Assembly (NCBI RefSeq): GCF_003265705.1
Contig: NW_020312848.1
Span: 58,996,801 to 59,060,800, forward strand
From: Callorhinus ursinus
Lineage: Eukaryota > Chordata > Mammalia > Carnivora > Otariidae
DNA length: 64,000 bases
Direction: 5' to 3'
The position numbers and the translations under genes are program-made. Position 1 is the stretch's first letter. Each line of letters starts with the position of its first letter. Of the stretch, positions 45,411 through 56,148 are shown piece by piece. Below the pieces are notes generated by a model. The model made no database searches and was not told where the DNA came from. It saw only the letters and a program-made list of their open reading frames with translations.

Positions 45411-46666
45411 ACTTCCTGGAAGATACTGGATAACCAGAGACAGAATGCTAGTACTGGTTATAATGCATTGCTCTTGGGCCTTCTTCAGGGATCAAGACAG
45501 GATACAAGAAACCAAATGGGAAATAGACTCTAAGACTATAGACTGTCTCCCCTCCAGGGAAATTGAAGTTTCCTATAAAGATATGCAAATCCTAGAATGG
45601 AATGTTTTCTTTTAATATCATATATGTAAATTATAGTGAGATCCGAGTATATTAAAATTATTCCAATGATACTGGACCAAAAGAATTCACAGAAGTTACT
45701 TCCTATTGGATGAAGAGAATGGGCAGTTTATGTACTGGTTGTGAAGGAGTAATTAACAGTGGGAGAAAATTGCTAAAATCCACACTTTTTACAAGTTCAT
45801 ACTACCCATTCCTGGCATTTATCATTCCTTTGAACACCTTACACTGTTGTCTGTAATTTTTTTTTAAATTACTACTTTGTTTTTACAATTAGGTAGTATG
45901 TCCCTTGACAGTGTGGCCCCCGCCCCTATACACAACGTCCCCCAGACTGGGTGTTCAGTATGCTGTTTCTGCGGCTACAGCTGCTGACCCCTAGGTCGAT
46001 AAATTATCATCTCAATCCATCTCTAAATAGAGGAACGGCCCTGCATCTTGTGGGGGTGATTTTAGGCCAACCCGTGAGCGCAGAGATTAGATCACCTGGC
46101 AAAGGAAAATGATTCTCATAGTATTTATTGGCCAAAGTGAGATTTTTAAAGAGATGGGCTAGAATTAAGTGAAGGAGAAAAGGGGAATCTGGCAGCTTTT
46201 TACACCCACATCCCATGGTCTGGAGACTGGTGTGAGTTGAGGCTCCCATCCTGGGCATTGCTAATTTTCCTGCTCTTCCCTCAAGAAAAAGTTTATTAAG
46301 CAGATTGCTTGGGCAAAAGCTGGAGGTTTTCTGGGATCATCTCATCCTGTGACTTATTGACCTTGATAAGCAGCTCACATCCTCATGGGCCTTTACGTTT
46401 AATGTGCTTCACATGGGAATTACTACTGTTTTGTGACTACTCCTAACAGGGTTAGCCTACTTTCCAGCAGAGCTGGAAAGAATTCAAAGTTCCATCTTGG
46501 CCACAAGTACGTATCGAATAGTAGAGTAATTTAGGACCCAAGAGGCAGTCACTCACTTAGTAGTTAAAAGAATCAACTCAATTAGATCTTTTAAAGTAAA
46601 TACATTGTGTCCTTCCTGCTACTCCTGGCCAGTTTCATATCATCTTACAAACTCGTAAGTTAGAGC
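45411..46666. other. unique sequence with CpG-retaining patch
   Basis: No gene recognised. 45910-46110 is GC-richer, with GCCCCCGCCCCTATACACAA and CTGCTGACCCCTAGGTCG (near 45981). The latter shares the word GCTGACCCCTAG with 47230. Frame 46007-46258 (minus) has no domain. Confidence 0.4.
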
Positions 46667-46855
46667 CATGGTTCTTGAACATTTAACAGGCATCAGAATC
46701 ACCTGGAGGTCTTACTAATCACAGATTGCTGGCATTTAGCCCCAGAGTCTCTGGTTTAGTAGTTTTGGGGTGATGCCAAGAATTTACGTTTCTCACATTC
46801 CCAGGAGATCCTGATGCTCTGGGTCCTGGGACCTGCACAGTGAGAGCCCCTGAAT
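46667..46855 (+). mobile_element. MER5A (hAT-Charlie MITE-like)
   Basis: A near-complete non-autonomous DNA transposon: CATGGTTCTTGAACATTTAA, CAGGCATCAGAATCACCTGG, AGGTCTTACTAATCACAGAT, TGCTGGCATTTAGCCCCAG, AGTCTCTGGTTTAGTAGTTT and CCCAGGAGATCCTGATGCTC follow MER5A throughout. No transposase. Predates placental radiation. Confidence 0.9.
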
Positions 46856-47124
46856 TACAGAAAGAAGATCTCCTAGATCTTTGGAGTTAGCCACAGAATG
46901 CAACCTAGGTAGCTGTGCTTCTGACATAGCAGATTCTGCCTTTCTTTTTTTTTGCAGTTGCCTGGCTTTCTCGATTTCTTCTAATCCTCCTCCATGTGTT
47001 CATTTACATACCCAAAGGCAGTGAATCTAAGGTTGGAATATTGAGAATCTATAAAGTCCTGATAGATCCCACATTAAGATGCATGTTACACTTCTTTCAC
47101 TACAACCTGAATTAAAATTGAAGT
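46856..47124. other. unique sequence
   Basis: Nothing recognised; a short T-run at about 46945. Confidence 0.45.
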
Positions 47125-47350
47125 GTGTGCCAGGGAACGACAGGGCTGTACACCCACCCAGAGATCTGTAGGTCCTTCATCTTCCGATTCCCGCACAGGG
47201 ACAAGGATACCACGCATTCCCGGTGTCTGCTGACCCCTAGTGGCTTGGGATGCCATCCCCTACTCCGCTATCGATTTTTACAAACTGTAAACCCGGGGAG
47301 GATTTGGGCTGAGGTGATGGTAACAACGGATGACTCATCATATTGACCAT
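47125..47350. promoter_or_regulatory. GC-rich patch with CTCF-like word
   Basis: Unique, CpG-retaining sequence in an AT-rich setting. On the minus strand 47231-47243 reads CCACTAGGGGTCA, which fits the CTCF core CCASYAGRKGGC except for T at the eleventh position. The 73-codon frame 47125-47346 starts at a non-ATG codon and has no domain. A regulatory role is inferred. Confidence 0.3.
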
Positions 47351-49169
47351 CATTTTCAAACTGGGGAGAAAACACGGACATGCAATTTATTCCTGTTTTG
47401 TACTTTCTTGGTAAAAAGGAACAATGACTGGCAAAGTCTTCTACTCCATGAAGATCAGATCTATCAGGCCAACATCTTAGAAATTTAAGACCAACAGCTC
47501 CCTACAGCATCCAACTGTTTGTCCAGGACTTAGTGTCATATGACTGTAGAAATTAAAATCTGGGTGTAAAGGAGGCTCTATGCGGTTCCAAAGAAATATA
47601 ATTTAAAGGCATATTTAAATAGGTATACCGTGTAAATCAAATGTGAAGATAATGACAGTTACTTCAGGGAACATTTAAGTCAGATTAAGTTTCCAACTGA
47701 GTTGCTCAATATCCCCTAATATGAGCCGATCCACCAGAAAATTTACTGGCTTTAGTACAGTACATCATTGTTAAATCGGTCTACCCATAAACAAAATTCA
47801 GAGATTTTTTTTTCCCTTATGGACCAAAATGATTCAAAGGACATAGCTTAAAATGCATTAAACATACTATATTGTTTGTATTAAAGGATCATAATTTTTG
47901 ATGTTTAAACATGGGGGAGTTTAAAACTGAGAAGAGTATTAGAAATTACCGACTCTTCAGCAATTTATAAAGTAAAGGCAAACTTGAGTTGACACACACG
48001 AGATACAGTAGAGTGCTGATTACTTCGTTAAACTCTTTCATACCATCCTCTTGTATCTGAATGCAAAAAGATTGATACTAAGTGAAAAATAGTGACCTCC
48101 CCCCCAAAAAACCTTCCAACACTGTTTGTTGTCTTCCTATCCCTCAATGCCTTACAAGTGAAAGATATAAAGAACATTAAAATGAATAAATTCTTCTGGT
48201 GAGCCATTGAGAAGGAATCTTCTTCACAGTGAATAATCTTTAAATCAAGGGCTAGCCTGACTGCCCCTGCATGGGTGCACATACACACACAGAGCCTCTG
48301 ATTTCAACCAGATTAAGATGACCCAGCTATTCTGTATGTATTATTAAAAAGAAGAAGAGAACAGAACCCAGTGAGGAGCCTGTCCTCGAGGAGCACAGAA
48401 GTCTGCTCAAGGAGAGCACAGAGGTCCCGTTGTGTGGACACTTTCAACATTTAAGGCTCTCCCCTTAGAACAGACAGATCACTAGCTGGGAATTTGCTTC
48501 TTTTTTATCACTCTTTCAAAGTCTTTTTCTGGCAGGTTCTTTTAGGATCTCATCAGAAATGTAGCTATGGTGCTTTATTCACTATGACATTTCATTTTAT
48601 TGGGATGCAGAATGAGGACTCGCTACTAAAGCGCAGATTTGGAAGAGAGAAGATTTATTGCACACATGCACAGAGAAACAGGATTACCTGGAAAAATATG
48701 TGCTGGCAAACGACCTAGACTTACAATATTAATAAAACAGATTTACCTGTATAATAGACATGTAATATAAATCGCTCTAAGGAATTTGTGACATATTAAC
48801 ATTGCATAAAGCTGAGTTATCTTGGGTAGAGATCTCTCTATTACCTTCATCCCAGTTGGAGAATTCGCAGTGTCATTCACTAACATTTTACGGGTGTTAC
48901 TGTGCAAATTGTTAAAATAACAAGTGTGTTAATCTATAAAAGGTCGCACCATTTGAAGTTTGTAACCCAGACTGTTATTTCTGAATGTTGCCGTCTGGCT
49001 GCTGGTGTTTTGTTGTTCCTATGCATGATAACATATCGCTTGCTCCTACCAATGAGAAATACTTTCCAGAATATTTTGTGTCACTTTTTAAAATTATTGT
49101 GTACACATATCTTTAAAACCATATACTAAATGGTGGTAGAAAACAATTTGTATACATAATATCTCAGAT
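47351..49169. other. 1.8 kb unique sequence
   Basis: No transposon or gene recognised. Frames 48028-48288 (minus), 48494-48718 and 48902-49129 have no recognisable family. Confidence 0.45.
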
Positions 49170-49505
49170 TCTCTTCCATGACTTTAATCATGCTGTTGGC
49201 CCCACTTGAAATATCCCTTTATTTCCCTTTTCTGGTACAAAGTCCATCTTTTCCAAGGAGTGCTCCCTAACCTCTTCAACACCTACATTTTTTCTTGTTT
49301 TTATGACTGATAACCTACTTAGTACAATAACATACTTACAGCTTTCCTACTAAAGCACATCCATATTTTCAATTGATTTGCATGTCTTTCCAACTATAGC
49401 CTAAGCTCCTTGAGAGGGTCAGGATTTGTTTTCTATTGTTCCTGAATTTCGCGTAATGAATATTAACACTTAATAAGTGCTCAGTAAAAATCCTTTGCAT
49501 TAAAT
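49170..49505 (+). repeat. L2 3' UTR
   Basis: A sense L2 3' end: CCAAGGAGTGCTCCCTAACC, AATTGATTTGCATGTCTTTC, CCTAAGCTCCTTGAGAGGGT, CAGGATTTGTTTTCTATTG and AAGTGCTCAGTAAAAATCC in consensus order. Confidence 0.8.
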
Positions 49506-50929
49506 TTCATGTCAACACCCAGCCTAATCCTAGTTTATGTGGCCGTTGTAGAAGCACCTAAGAAATAATGAGCAATTAAAAAAGAATCATTCTTGTATTG
49601 TGGTTTTCAAGTACCGAACAACTGAAGAAATAGAAGATTTGGATATTCACAATTGCCCTAATTGGCTAACTTCCTGCAAACTGCCTGAGAAAATTGACAA
49701 TATAGGCCTCTTAAATTTTTACTAATGTTTCCCCCTGGTGCTTTTGTTATTAATTTTCTTTCTGTAGTTCTACAAAATATTCAGAGGCCTTTAGAAAATT
49801 ATCACATAGATTTTCATAGCATGTTTAATTATGTTTTCATATAGTTTAGAACTCAACAGAAGGGTACACCTCCAAAAAATTATTATCTGATTCTCATAAG
49901 GTAAGATTTTATTCAGGCTTAAATAATAAAAGTAACTAGAAAACTGTGCAAGGGAAAGAATATAAATGGCCCTGATGAATCACAAAAGGAGAGGCGTTGC
50001 AATCATAGGTATTGGGATAAGACAATCAGAGAAGGACAACCATCACACCCTTAAATTATAGCATACTGGGTGACATGAACAGCTCTAAAAACCTATTCCT
50101 CCCACACACGGACACACACTCACCCTAACTGTTCACCCTCAGAGATAGGGGGGACATTAACACCTTATTTTCAGCTCAGAATTAAATTAATTTTATCTAT
50201 CTGTGCATAACTTGGGATTCTGAGAAAAACTAAATGGGATCTGTAGGGTATATGTGAACAGCTAATTAGCCACTCTGTTTCTTATAAGATCTTCACTTGA
50301 ATGATTCTTTCATTGAAAATAATGGTCTATGTCCTATTGTGAAACAGATTGAGTCAGCTGTTCCCTGAGCTTTTCAAGTGATGAGCTGATGAATTTGTCC
50401 TTATTTGCAGGATAATTTGGATCTTAAATTCCTATTTTTTTATATGATTGTCTGTTCCCTCAAAATATCTACTCCTTTTGTCTATGTAGACTGAAACTAG
50501 TCAGGTAAGAAACAAATGCAGATATCTAGAAAATCATTATATCCAACAGGGCGCAATAGGATAGAAGTGGGTAGGTAGTCCAAAACATCATGCCAAGACC
50601 CCTTTGGTTTATAAATTATCTGAATAGATGAATGATTGATCGATTGATTGATAAGTGAGATAGTCAGAGTTCACAGGGTAAATACATTTTTTTAGCACTA
50701 CTGACATGTAGACATAAATACTGGTTTAAAATGTAAGTGTTAGTATATTCCTCAGAAATCAAGTCACCTTTTATGAGAACATAATTAGCCTTAATTGCAG
50801 AACTTTATTTCTTGATTAAATGATAGCCATAGTGCTGCCATTAGCAAAATTACATATTTTCTAATATTTTTAAATTCAATTTCATGATGATAACCATACT
50901 ACTACTACTACTACTACTGATAATAGCTA
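49506..50929. other. unique sequence
   Basis: No gene or transposon recognised. Contains TTTCCCCCTGGTGCTTT at about 49729, a second weak CTCF-like word (minus strand GCACCAGGGGGA), and (ACT)7 at 50898-50918. Confidence 0.45.
50898..50918 (+). repeat. (ACT)7 microsatellite
   Basis: Seven perfect ACT units. Confidence 0.95.
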
Positions 50930-51143
50930 GAATTAGCTGGATACTTTTTATTTGCCAGTCATTGTGCACATACCATCTCACATTTGATCTGACAAATAAT
51001 CCTGAGTGGTGAGCACTACTAAAGAGTAGTCAGGTCCTCCCATTTTATAGATGAGAACATGAAGGCTTAGGCAACTGGAGAATCTTATCAAGATCATCTA
51101 GGTAGAAAGGGGAAGACCAGGGACTCAGGCCTAAATATCAGCC
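50930..51143 (-). repeat. MIR (antisense)
   Basis: TTATTTGCCAGTCATTGTGC, CACATACCATCTCACATTTG, CATTTTATAGATGAGAACAT and GAAGGCTTAGGCAACTGGAG match the full antisense MIR (TGTGCCAGGCACTGTGC … CATTTTACAGATGAGGAAACTGAGGC). Confidence 0.8.
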
Positions 51144-51144
51144 A

Positions 51145-51157
51145 CCCCCCCCCCCCC
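51145..51157 (+). repeat. C13 homopolymer
   Basis: Thirteen consecutive C next to the MIR end; prone to length error in sequencing. Confidence 0.9.
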
Positions 51158-52494
51158 GCTTAAAGATTTACTCTAAGGGTTACCATTTGATTTTTATGTT
51201 ATCTAGTTATGGCAATATTTTCTAAATCAAAAAATTTAGGCACGTGGTGTGATAGGAACAAAAGTGTAGTCAGGAGAAAGTGGGGCAGTGTGTTTGACCT
51301 TGAGACTGTGTTGGGCAATCGTTGCTGTGATAGAGCTTGTGTTTTGGAGTAAACCATGAAGCCCAGTCTATGATGCAGTTGAACTGCCATACGTTCACAT
51401 TTGGCAGTGTATTAGTTAATTACAGTCTTCGAAACCCGATACATTCATCTTTCACATCAAAATATGAGTTCATGAATTAATTTCCTAATGATAACCATCA
51501 GATGATTAATCAAGGCCTTAATAAATAGTAATTCTGATGTCCTGTGGACACATTGTGAAATATCCACCAGCCCTTTGGAGCAGGAAGTTCTCAGATGAAG
51601 GGCAGAACTAACGTAAAATAAATGATTTAATGTTGCATTCAAAACAAATTTCTATGGACCGTGATAGAACTGGAATGACTTTCCTATTTCTCTACTGAAA
51701 TCATAACGTGACTGTCTTTCATAAAATAATAATTTTAAGCAAACAGTGCATGTGGGCCAAAATTGTTGGGTTGTTCTCAGTTAAAATTTAGCATTAATAT
51801 GACTGACTCATAAATAATTCAACACTGATATAAACACTGCTGGTTTCCCCAGGAACATCTTTTTCCCAGGTCCCAGAAATCATTTTTGCAGTCCATTTTT
51901 ATTTTACAAAAAGCTTGCCATAGATTAATCAGAAGAAATTTTAGGTATTCAATAGTTTTAAAAGGCTACATTTAAAAGACTTGCTACTTGAAGTGGAATG
52001 ATGGATCAAATTTGATTTAAAATATTTTGCCTTTTGAAAAACCTCCAATCAAATAATCAGGGAGAAAAGTGACAATAAAATATTGGAACTAGTCATTTTT
52101 AAGAGCCAGTATAATCTTAAATGATAGGGATTCAGTTTCTATAGAGCCCTTTCTGGGCTCAAGGTCAAAACTTTAATGTGGTAACCAGCTTAAGCTAAAA
52201 TCTTTTGCACTTTTTACAGAGAAGGGTTTGGTGTTTGAAAGAGATGCAAATGAAAGCTAAGACAGGGGAAATCTTGCAGAATTAAATTTATAGAGCTGTC
52301 TTTTAGAAAACCCTGTCTGCCAGCCTGTCTCATTGAACTAAGCAACAGGCTGAGAAACCAAGGTCATTAGTTTAATATCCCCCTGACTGAAATTTTCTAC
52401 ATGATGTGTTTTTTCTCAGTGTCTCCTTTTTCAAATGTTGAATAATTGCCCAAACCTACTCAAATCATAAATGTTGAAGGATCATTAAGAGAAT
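51158..52494. other. unique sequence
   Basis: No transposon recognised. A perfect octamer ATGCAAAT lies at 52244-52251 and a CCAAGGTCA nuclear-receptor-type half-site near 52359. Frames 51199-51390 and 51457-51642 have no domain. Confidence 0.4.
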
Positions 52495-52615
52495 TCTAGT
52501 CCAACTTACTAATTTTAGAGGAAAAGAAAATGCAACTCAAGAGAAGTTGTATGTGACTTGCCCAATGCCATAAAAATAGTAGGGAGCTAAAGGTTCAACT
52601 GCTACACTAAATATT
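52495..52615 (-). repeat. MIR-like fragment (MIR3 type)
   Basis: GAATTCTAGTCCAACTTACT, AATTTTAGAGGAAAAGAAAA and GACTTGCCCAATGCCATAAA follow the antisense MIR-family phrase CTAGTCCAACCC…CATTTTACAGATGAGGAAA…GACTTGCCCAAGGTCA. Confidence 0.6.
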
Positions 52616-52814
52616 GATTAGCTGGTGAGCTGGCCATTTGTACTGTGACATCACAGCAGTTTTGCAAACAGCTGGACTGATTAACAAATACACCGATATG
52701 CTTATGTCCAAATGATCTTTCTAAACAATTACTTTAAGAGGATATACAGACGTTCCAGTGATTACCGAAAGGAGTTTTGGAGTTCCCTTTCCAGGGTCAA
52801 ATTTTAAAACATGT

Positions 52815-52985
52815 ATACATTAATTTAGTTGTTACTTAATAGTGACTGAGAGCCTACTACGTATAGGGCACTACACATAAAGAGATCAAAGCCACTGAGT
52901 CCTTGTTGTCATGGACAATAGTAGAAGTAAAGATGGACAAAAGGAGGGGCGAAGAGGAAACACAATATATAAAATCAGAAGATTG
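52815..52985 (-). repeat. L2 3' fragment (antisense)
   Basis: GTGACTGAGAGCCTACTACG, TATAGGGCACTACACATAAA and GAGTCCTTGTTGTCATGGAC resemble the antisense L2 end (TATTGAGCGCCTACTATGTGCCAGGCACT … CCCTGCCCTCATGGA). Confidence 0.6.
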
Positions 52986-53029
52986 AATTTAAGGCCAGTA
53001 AGAGTAGGCAGAGATGAGTAATTACTTAT

Positions 53030-53167
53030 ATATACATATGTCAGGCACTGTTCTAAGCATTTGTAAAGACTCAACCTCAAACCAACACCATAAAATATAA
53101 CAAATCCATCTTGATTGGCAAACTGAGACCCAGAAAGTTTGAACTACTTTCCTCAAATGAAACACTC
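53030..53167 (-). repeat. MIR (antisense), cut by SINE
   Basis: ATATGTCAGGCACTGTTCTA, AGCATTTGTAAAGACTCAAC and CAAACTGAGACCCAGAAAGT match antisense MIR. The SINE at 53168 inserted at its edge. Confidence 0.75.
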
Positions 53168-53372
53168 TTTTTTTTTTAAGAGATTTTTTATTTATTTATT
53201 TGACATAGAGATACACAGAGAGAGAGAGAGGGAACACAAGCAGGGGGAGTGGGAGAGGGAGAAGCAGGCTTCCCACAGAGCAGGGAGCCCGATGCGGGGC
53301 TGGATCCTAGGACCCTGGGATCTCGACCTGAGCCAAAGGCAGACGCTTAACGACTGAGCCACCCAGGCACCC
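53168..53372 (-). mobile_element. carnivore SINE (young)
   Basis: Reversed: T-run, TTATTTATTTATTTGACATA, AG repeat, CAGGGGGAGTGGGAGAGGG, CTTCCCACAGAGCAGGGAGC, CCTAGGACCCTGGGATCTCG and GAGCCACCCAGGCACCC. Duplication TGAAACACTCTT (53158-53169) and TGAAACACACTCTT (53373-53386), with AC gained or lost in one copy. It ends the insertion-free interval. The 100-codon antisense frame 53192-53494 is repeat translation. Confidence 0.95.
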
Positions 53373-53386
53373 TGAAACACACTCTT

Positions 53387-53960
53387 AAAAGACAATTTTT
53401 GCCATCTTATGAGACCAAAAAATGTGTTACAAACTGTAACATAATTCCATAAAATAAAACTCAGATGTATCTCAGTAAATGTGCTTAATACCACTTCACT
53501 CTACACATCAGTAATGAACAAAGATGGACACGATCAGAAATGACTTAGGGAACAAAAGTAAATACGTCAAATTATTGGGAGATCATGAAAAATACTATAT
53601 ACCACTAATAAATTCTGTTAGATAAAATATCTTTGTGGAAAGACATTTGAAAGCTACAATAATGTTTAGGAAAAACCTCAGCCTGTCCGCAGTACAGACA
53701 AATTTGAATTTGAAATGGCAAACATTATGAAATTTTTGTATTCTTGGTTTATCTTAGACATGATCAAGCCATTTACTGTTTACTGTAATTAGAAGTTCTA
53801 ATTAGTGTTTCTTCTAAAATGGAATCCTGGCATATCTGTTGGGGGAAGACTCAACATAATTATTTTACCTGTCACCAAAGAATGTTTCACCGTTCTCCTT
53901 TGTAAGAAAATGCTGTCTCTTAAAAGTTGAACATTCTATGAGGATACATGTGGTGTGAAA
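53387..53960. other. unique sequence
   Basis: Nothing recognised. Confidence 0.5.
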
Positions 53961-53975
53961 AAGAAAGAAAAGGAG

Positions 53976-54161
53976 GGCATCTCAGTCGTTAAGCGTCTGC
54001 CTTTGGCTCAGGTCATGATCCCAGGGTCCTGAGATCGAGCCCCGCATCAGGCTCCCTGTTCTGCGGGAAGCCTGCTTCTCCCTCTCCCTCTGCCCCTGCT
54101 GTGCCCTCTCTCACTGTGTCTTTCTCTGTCAAATAAATAAATAAAACCTTTAAAAAAAAAA
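53976..54161 (+). mobile_element. carnivore SINE with deleted head
   Basis: The element starts GGCATCTCAGTCGTTAAGCG, lacking most of the usual CCTGGGTGGC stretch, which removes part of box A. The rest is intact and low-divergence: GAGATCGAGCCCCGCATCAG, CTGTTCTGCGGGAAGCCTGC and a CAAATAAATAAATAAAACC tail. Perfect 15-bp duplication AAGAAAGAAAAGGAG at 53961-53975 and 54162-54176 shows that the head was missing or lost without disturbing the junction. Confidence 0.94.
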
Positions 54162-54176
54162 AAGAAAGAAAAGGAG

Positions 54177-54479
54177 TGCCTGTTTAGTTCCCTTAGTTCA
54201 ATCAAGAGCTGGCTGAAGAATGCTATAGCATGTTATAGCCAGATCACCCTTAGAAACCGAATTAAACTTTCCTCCCTTTCCACTGTTAGGAAGAATATGC
54301 ACAAAGCAAATGCGAGAATGATTTAGAAGAAAAATATTGAGGTAGTGAAGGGCTATTTTCTTACCATGAAAGCCTTTCCTCTTGCATTTCCTATCTCAGA
54401 CGGCAAAGCTCTTCACTTAATCACCCAGCATAGGAGATAGCATTCTGTACTCTTCATTTCCCCTCGTTACCCACATCCA
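54177..54479. other. unique sequence
   Basis: Nothing recognised. Confidence 0.45.
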
Positions 54480-54829
54480 TCACTAAGCTCTTTCAGTTCT
54501 ACTCCTTCTTGATATGTTAAACCTCTCTGTCATCTGTAGCCCCACTGTCCCTACCTAGATTTGAGTTATTTTTTAAGCCTTCAAACTGGTCACATTGCTC
54601 TCAATTCTGCTTCTTCCCAATCCCTTTTCCACACTCACAGGGATCCTTCTAAAATGTAAATGTAATATCTTCAGTGTCTTGTGCTCACCAACAGATTGAA
54701 GTCCAAATACCTCAACCTGATGTACAGAATCCTTCATGATTTGACTGGTGGTGTCCTCCACCTCTATATCCAGGCCATAGTGAATGCTCTGCCATGTCTC
54801 CTCTACTTGGAATACGCTAACTCCCATCT
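54480..54829 (+). mobile_element. L2 LINE 3' portion (left of SINE)
   Basis: Sense L2: AAGCCTTCAAACTGGTCACA, CCTTCTAAAATGTAAATGTA, AGATTGAAGTCCAAATACCT, CAACCTGATGTACAGAATCC, TTCATGATTTGACTGGTGGT and GCCATGTCTCCTCTACTTGG. Order matches L2 (CTCCTCAGCCTGGCATTCAAGGCCCTCCATGATCTGGCC…). Confidence 0.8.
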
Positions 54830-55042
54830 TTTTTTTTTTTAAGGTTTTATTTATTTTTTTGAGAGAGAGACAGAGAGAGAGAGAGAAAGAGGGAGCACAA
54901 GCAGGGGGAGGGGCAAAGGGAGAGGGAGAAGCAGGCTCCCCGCTGAGCAGGGAGCCCAATGCGGGGCTCGATCCCAAGACCCTGGGATCATGACCTGAAC
55001 CGAAGGCAGACGCTTAACCAACTGAGCCACCCAGGCGCCCCT
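54830..55042 (-). mobile_element. carnivore SINE inserted in L2
   Basis: Reversed and nearly full length: T-run, AAGGTTTTATTTATTTTTTT, AG repeat, CAGGCTCCCCGCTGAGCAGG, GGGCTCGATCCCAAGACCC and an end GAGCCACCCAGGCGCCCC. Perfect 13-bp duplication CTAACTCCCATCT at 54817-54829 and 55043-55055. Most CpGs of the family consensus remain, so it is young. The 134-codon antisense frame 54573-54977 joins this SINE to L2 and is an artefact. Confidence 0.97.
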
Positions 55043-55250
55043 CTAACTCCCATCTCTCCCACTTTTTTACTGGGCTAACTGCTACTCTTTAATTTGTCCA
55101 CGTGGGGGTCTTCCCCTTCAGAGATCCCCCTGAAGGGCCTGGAAGCTGAGTTACGTCTCTCTTATACGCACCCCTTGCAGCCTGTACTTACCACATTGAA
55201 ACATTTATAAAATTACATTGATCTTGCCTGTTCATATCTCTGTGTTTCTA
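55043..55250 (+). mobile_element. L2 LINE 3' portion (right of SINE)
   Basis: The same L2 resumes: CTGGGCTAACTGCTACTCTT, TTGCAGCCTGTACTTACCAC and TTGCCTGTTCATATCTCTGT, matching CCTGGCTAACTCCTACTCATCC and the following 3' UTR. Confidence 0.75.
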
Positions 55251-55560
55251 TTTAATAAAGATAAAGGATATAGGATATAAGGATAAAGAGTGTGTCTTCT
55301 TTACTTTTAGGTGTTATCTAGCAGAAAAAAATAAATGAATAAATGAATGGGGATAAACCTTATCTGTATATATAATATACAAAACTTTTGGGTAAATAAC
55401 TTTTTCTCTGTAATCCTCTATTTTGTCATCCATAAAAGCACAGTATTACTGAAAAGATCAAAAGGGATAGGAAGCTAGAACTGATGAATAATAATAAGGC
55501 AAATATATAACATATACTATATTGCTGTGGTTTTTGTTCTGTTAATGATTCCTTGTGAAA
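55251..55560. other. AT-rich unique sequence
   Basis: Nothing recognised beyond short AAAT runs near 55330. Confidence 0.45.
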
Positions 55561-55700
55561 TGGTGCCATGGATACCAGCGCTTTTATGAGCCGCCCGATT
55601 CAGCGCACTCTGCTCATCCTGTGCAGAACTCCATACTTCAGATCTGGGCTCTCCCAGCCACATTTTGGCAGCCCATCAGTCAAAGGATACCCTGGAGAAA
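55561..55700. other. CpG-retaining unique patch
   Basis: Four CpGs lie within about 30 bases (CCAGCG, GCCGCCCG and CAGCGC, 55579-55605) in strongly CpG-depleted surroundings. A 68-codon frame 55568-55774 has no recognised family. No transposon was recognised. Could be a short conserved element or a fragment of an unrecognised insertion. Confidence 0.35.
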
Positions 55701-56148
55701 ACCACAATAGTAGCCCGCAAATTAATGACTGGTTACTAAGTATTTGCTTCAATAAATTAGAGCTGCTTGATTAATAAAGATGTTACTCAGTGAGGATGTA
55801 AATGCATATATTTCTGCAATACAGTTCTTAATAGAGTGTAATAAAATCAGACTTAACCTCAAAACCATCAGAATTAATTAACTCTTTGGGGTCTTCTCCA
55901 TAGAATTACCGTGGGTTGGAAGTTTTAACTTAGAAGGTTTTACAGGCATTCTAGGAAAATATATAAAAATCAAGAGAACATATTTTTTGTTTTGTTTTCC
56001 ATGAAGCATGAGGAATGTCAAGAATTGTCTCTAATAATCCTTATGTATTTGTATAAGCCTTAAACATCTGATTCTTAATTTTTCTGAGCCTAATTATTAC
56101 CTAAGACTTATAATAAAATATATAATTAATATTCTCACTGCTAGACAT
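55701..56148. other. unique sequence
   Basis: Nothing recognised. Confidence 0.45.

Noticed and set aside
54573..54977. 134-codon antisense open frame, the longest in the window
   Set aside because: It crosses from a SINE into an L2 fragment; its sequence is low-complexity Ser/Leu/Pro translation of the SINE joined to antisense L2.
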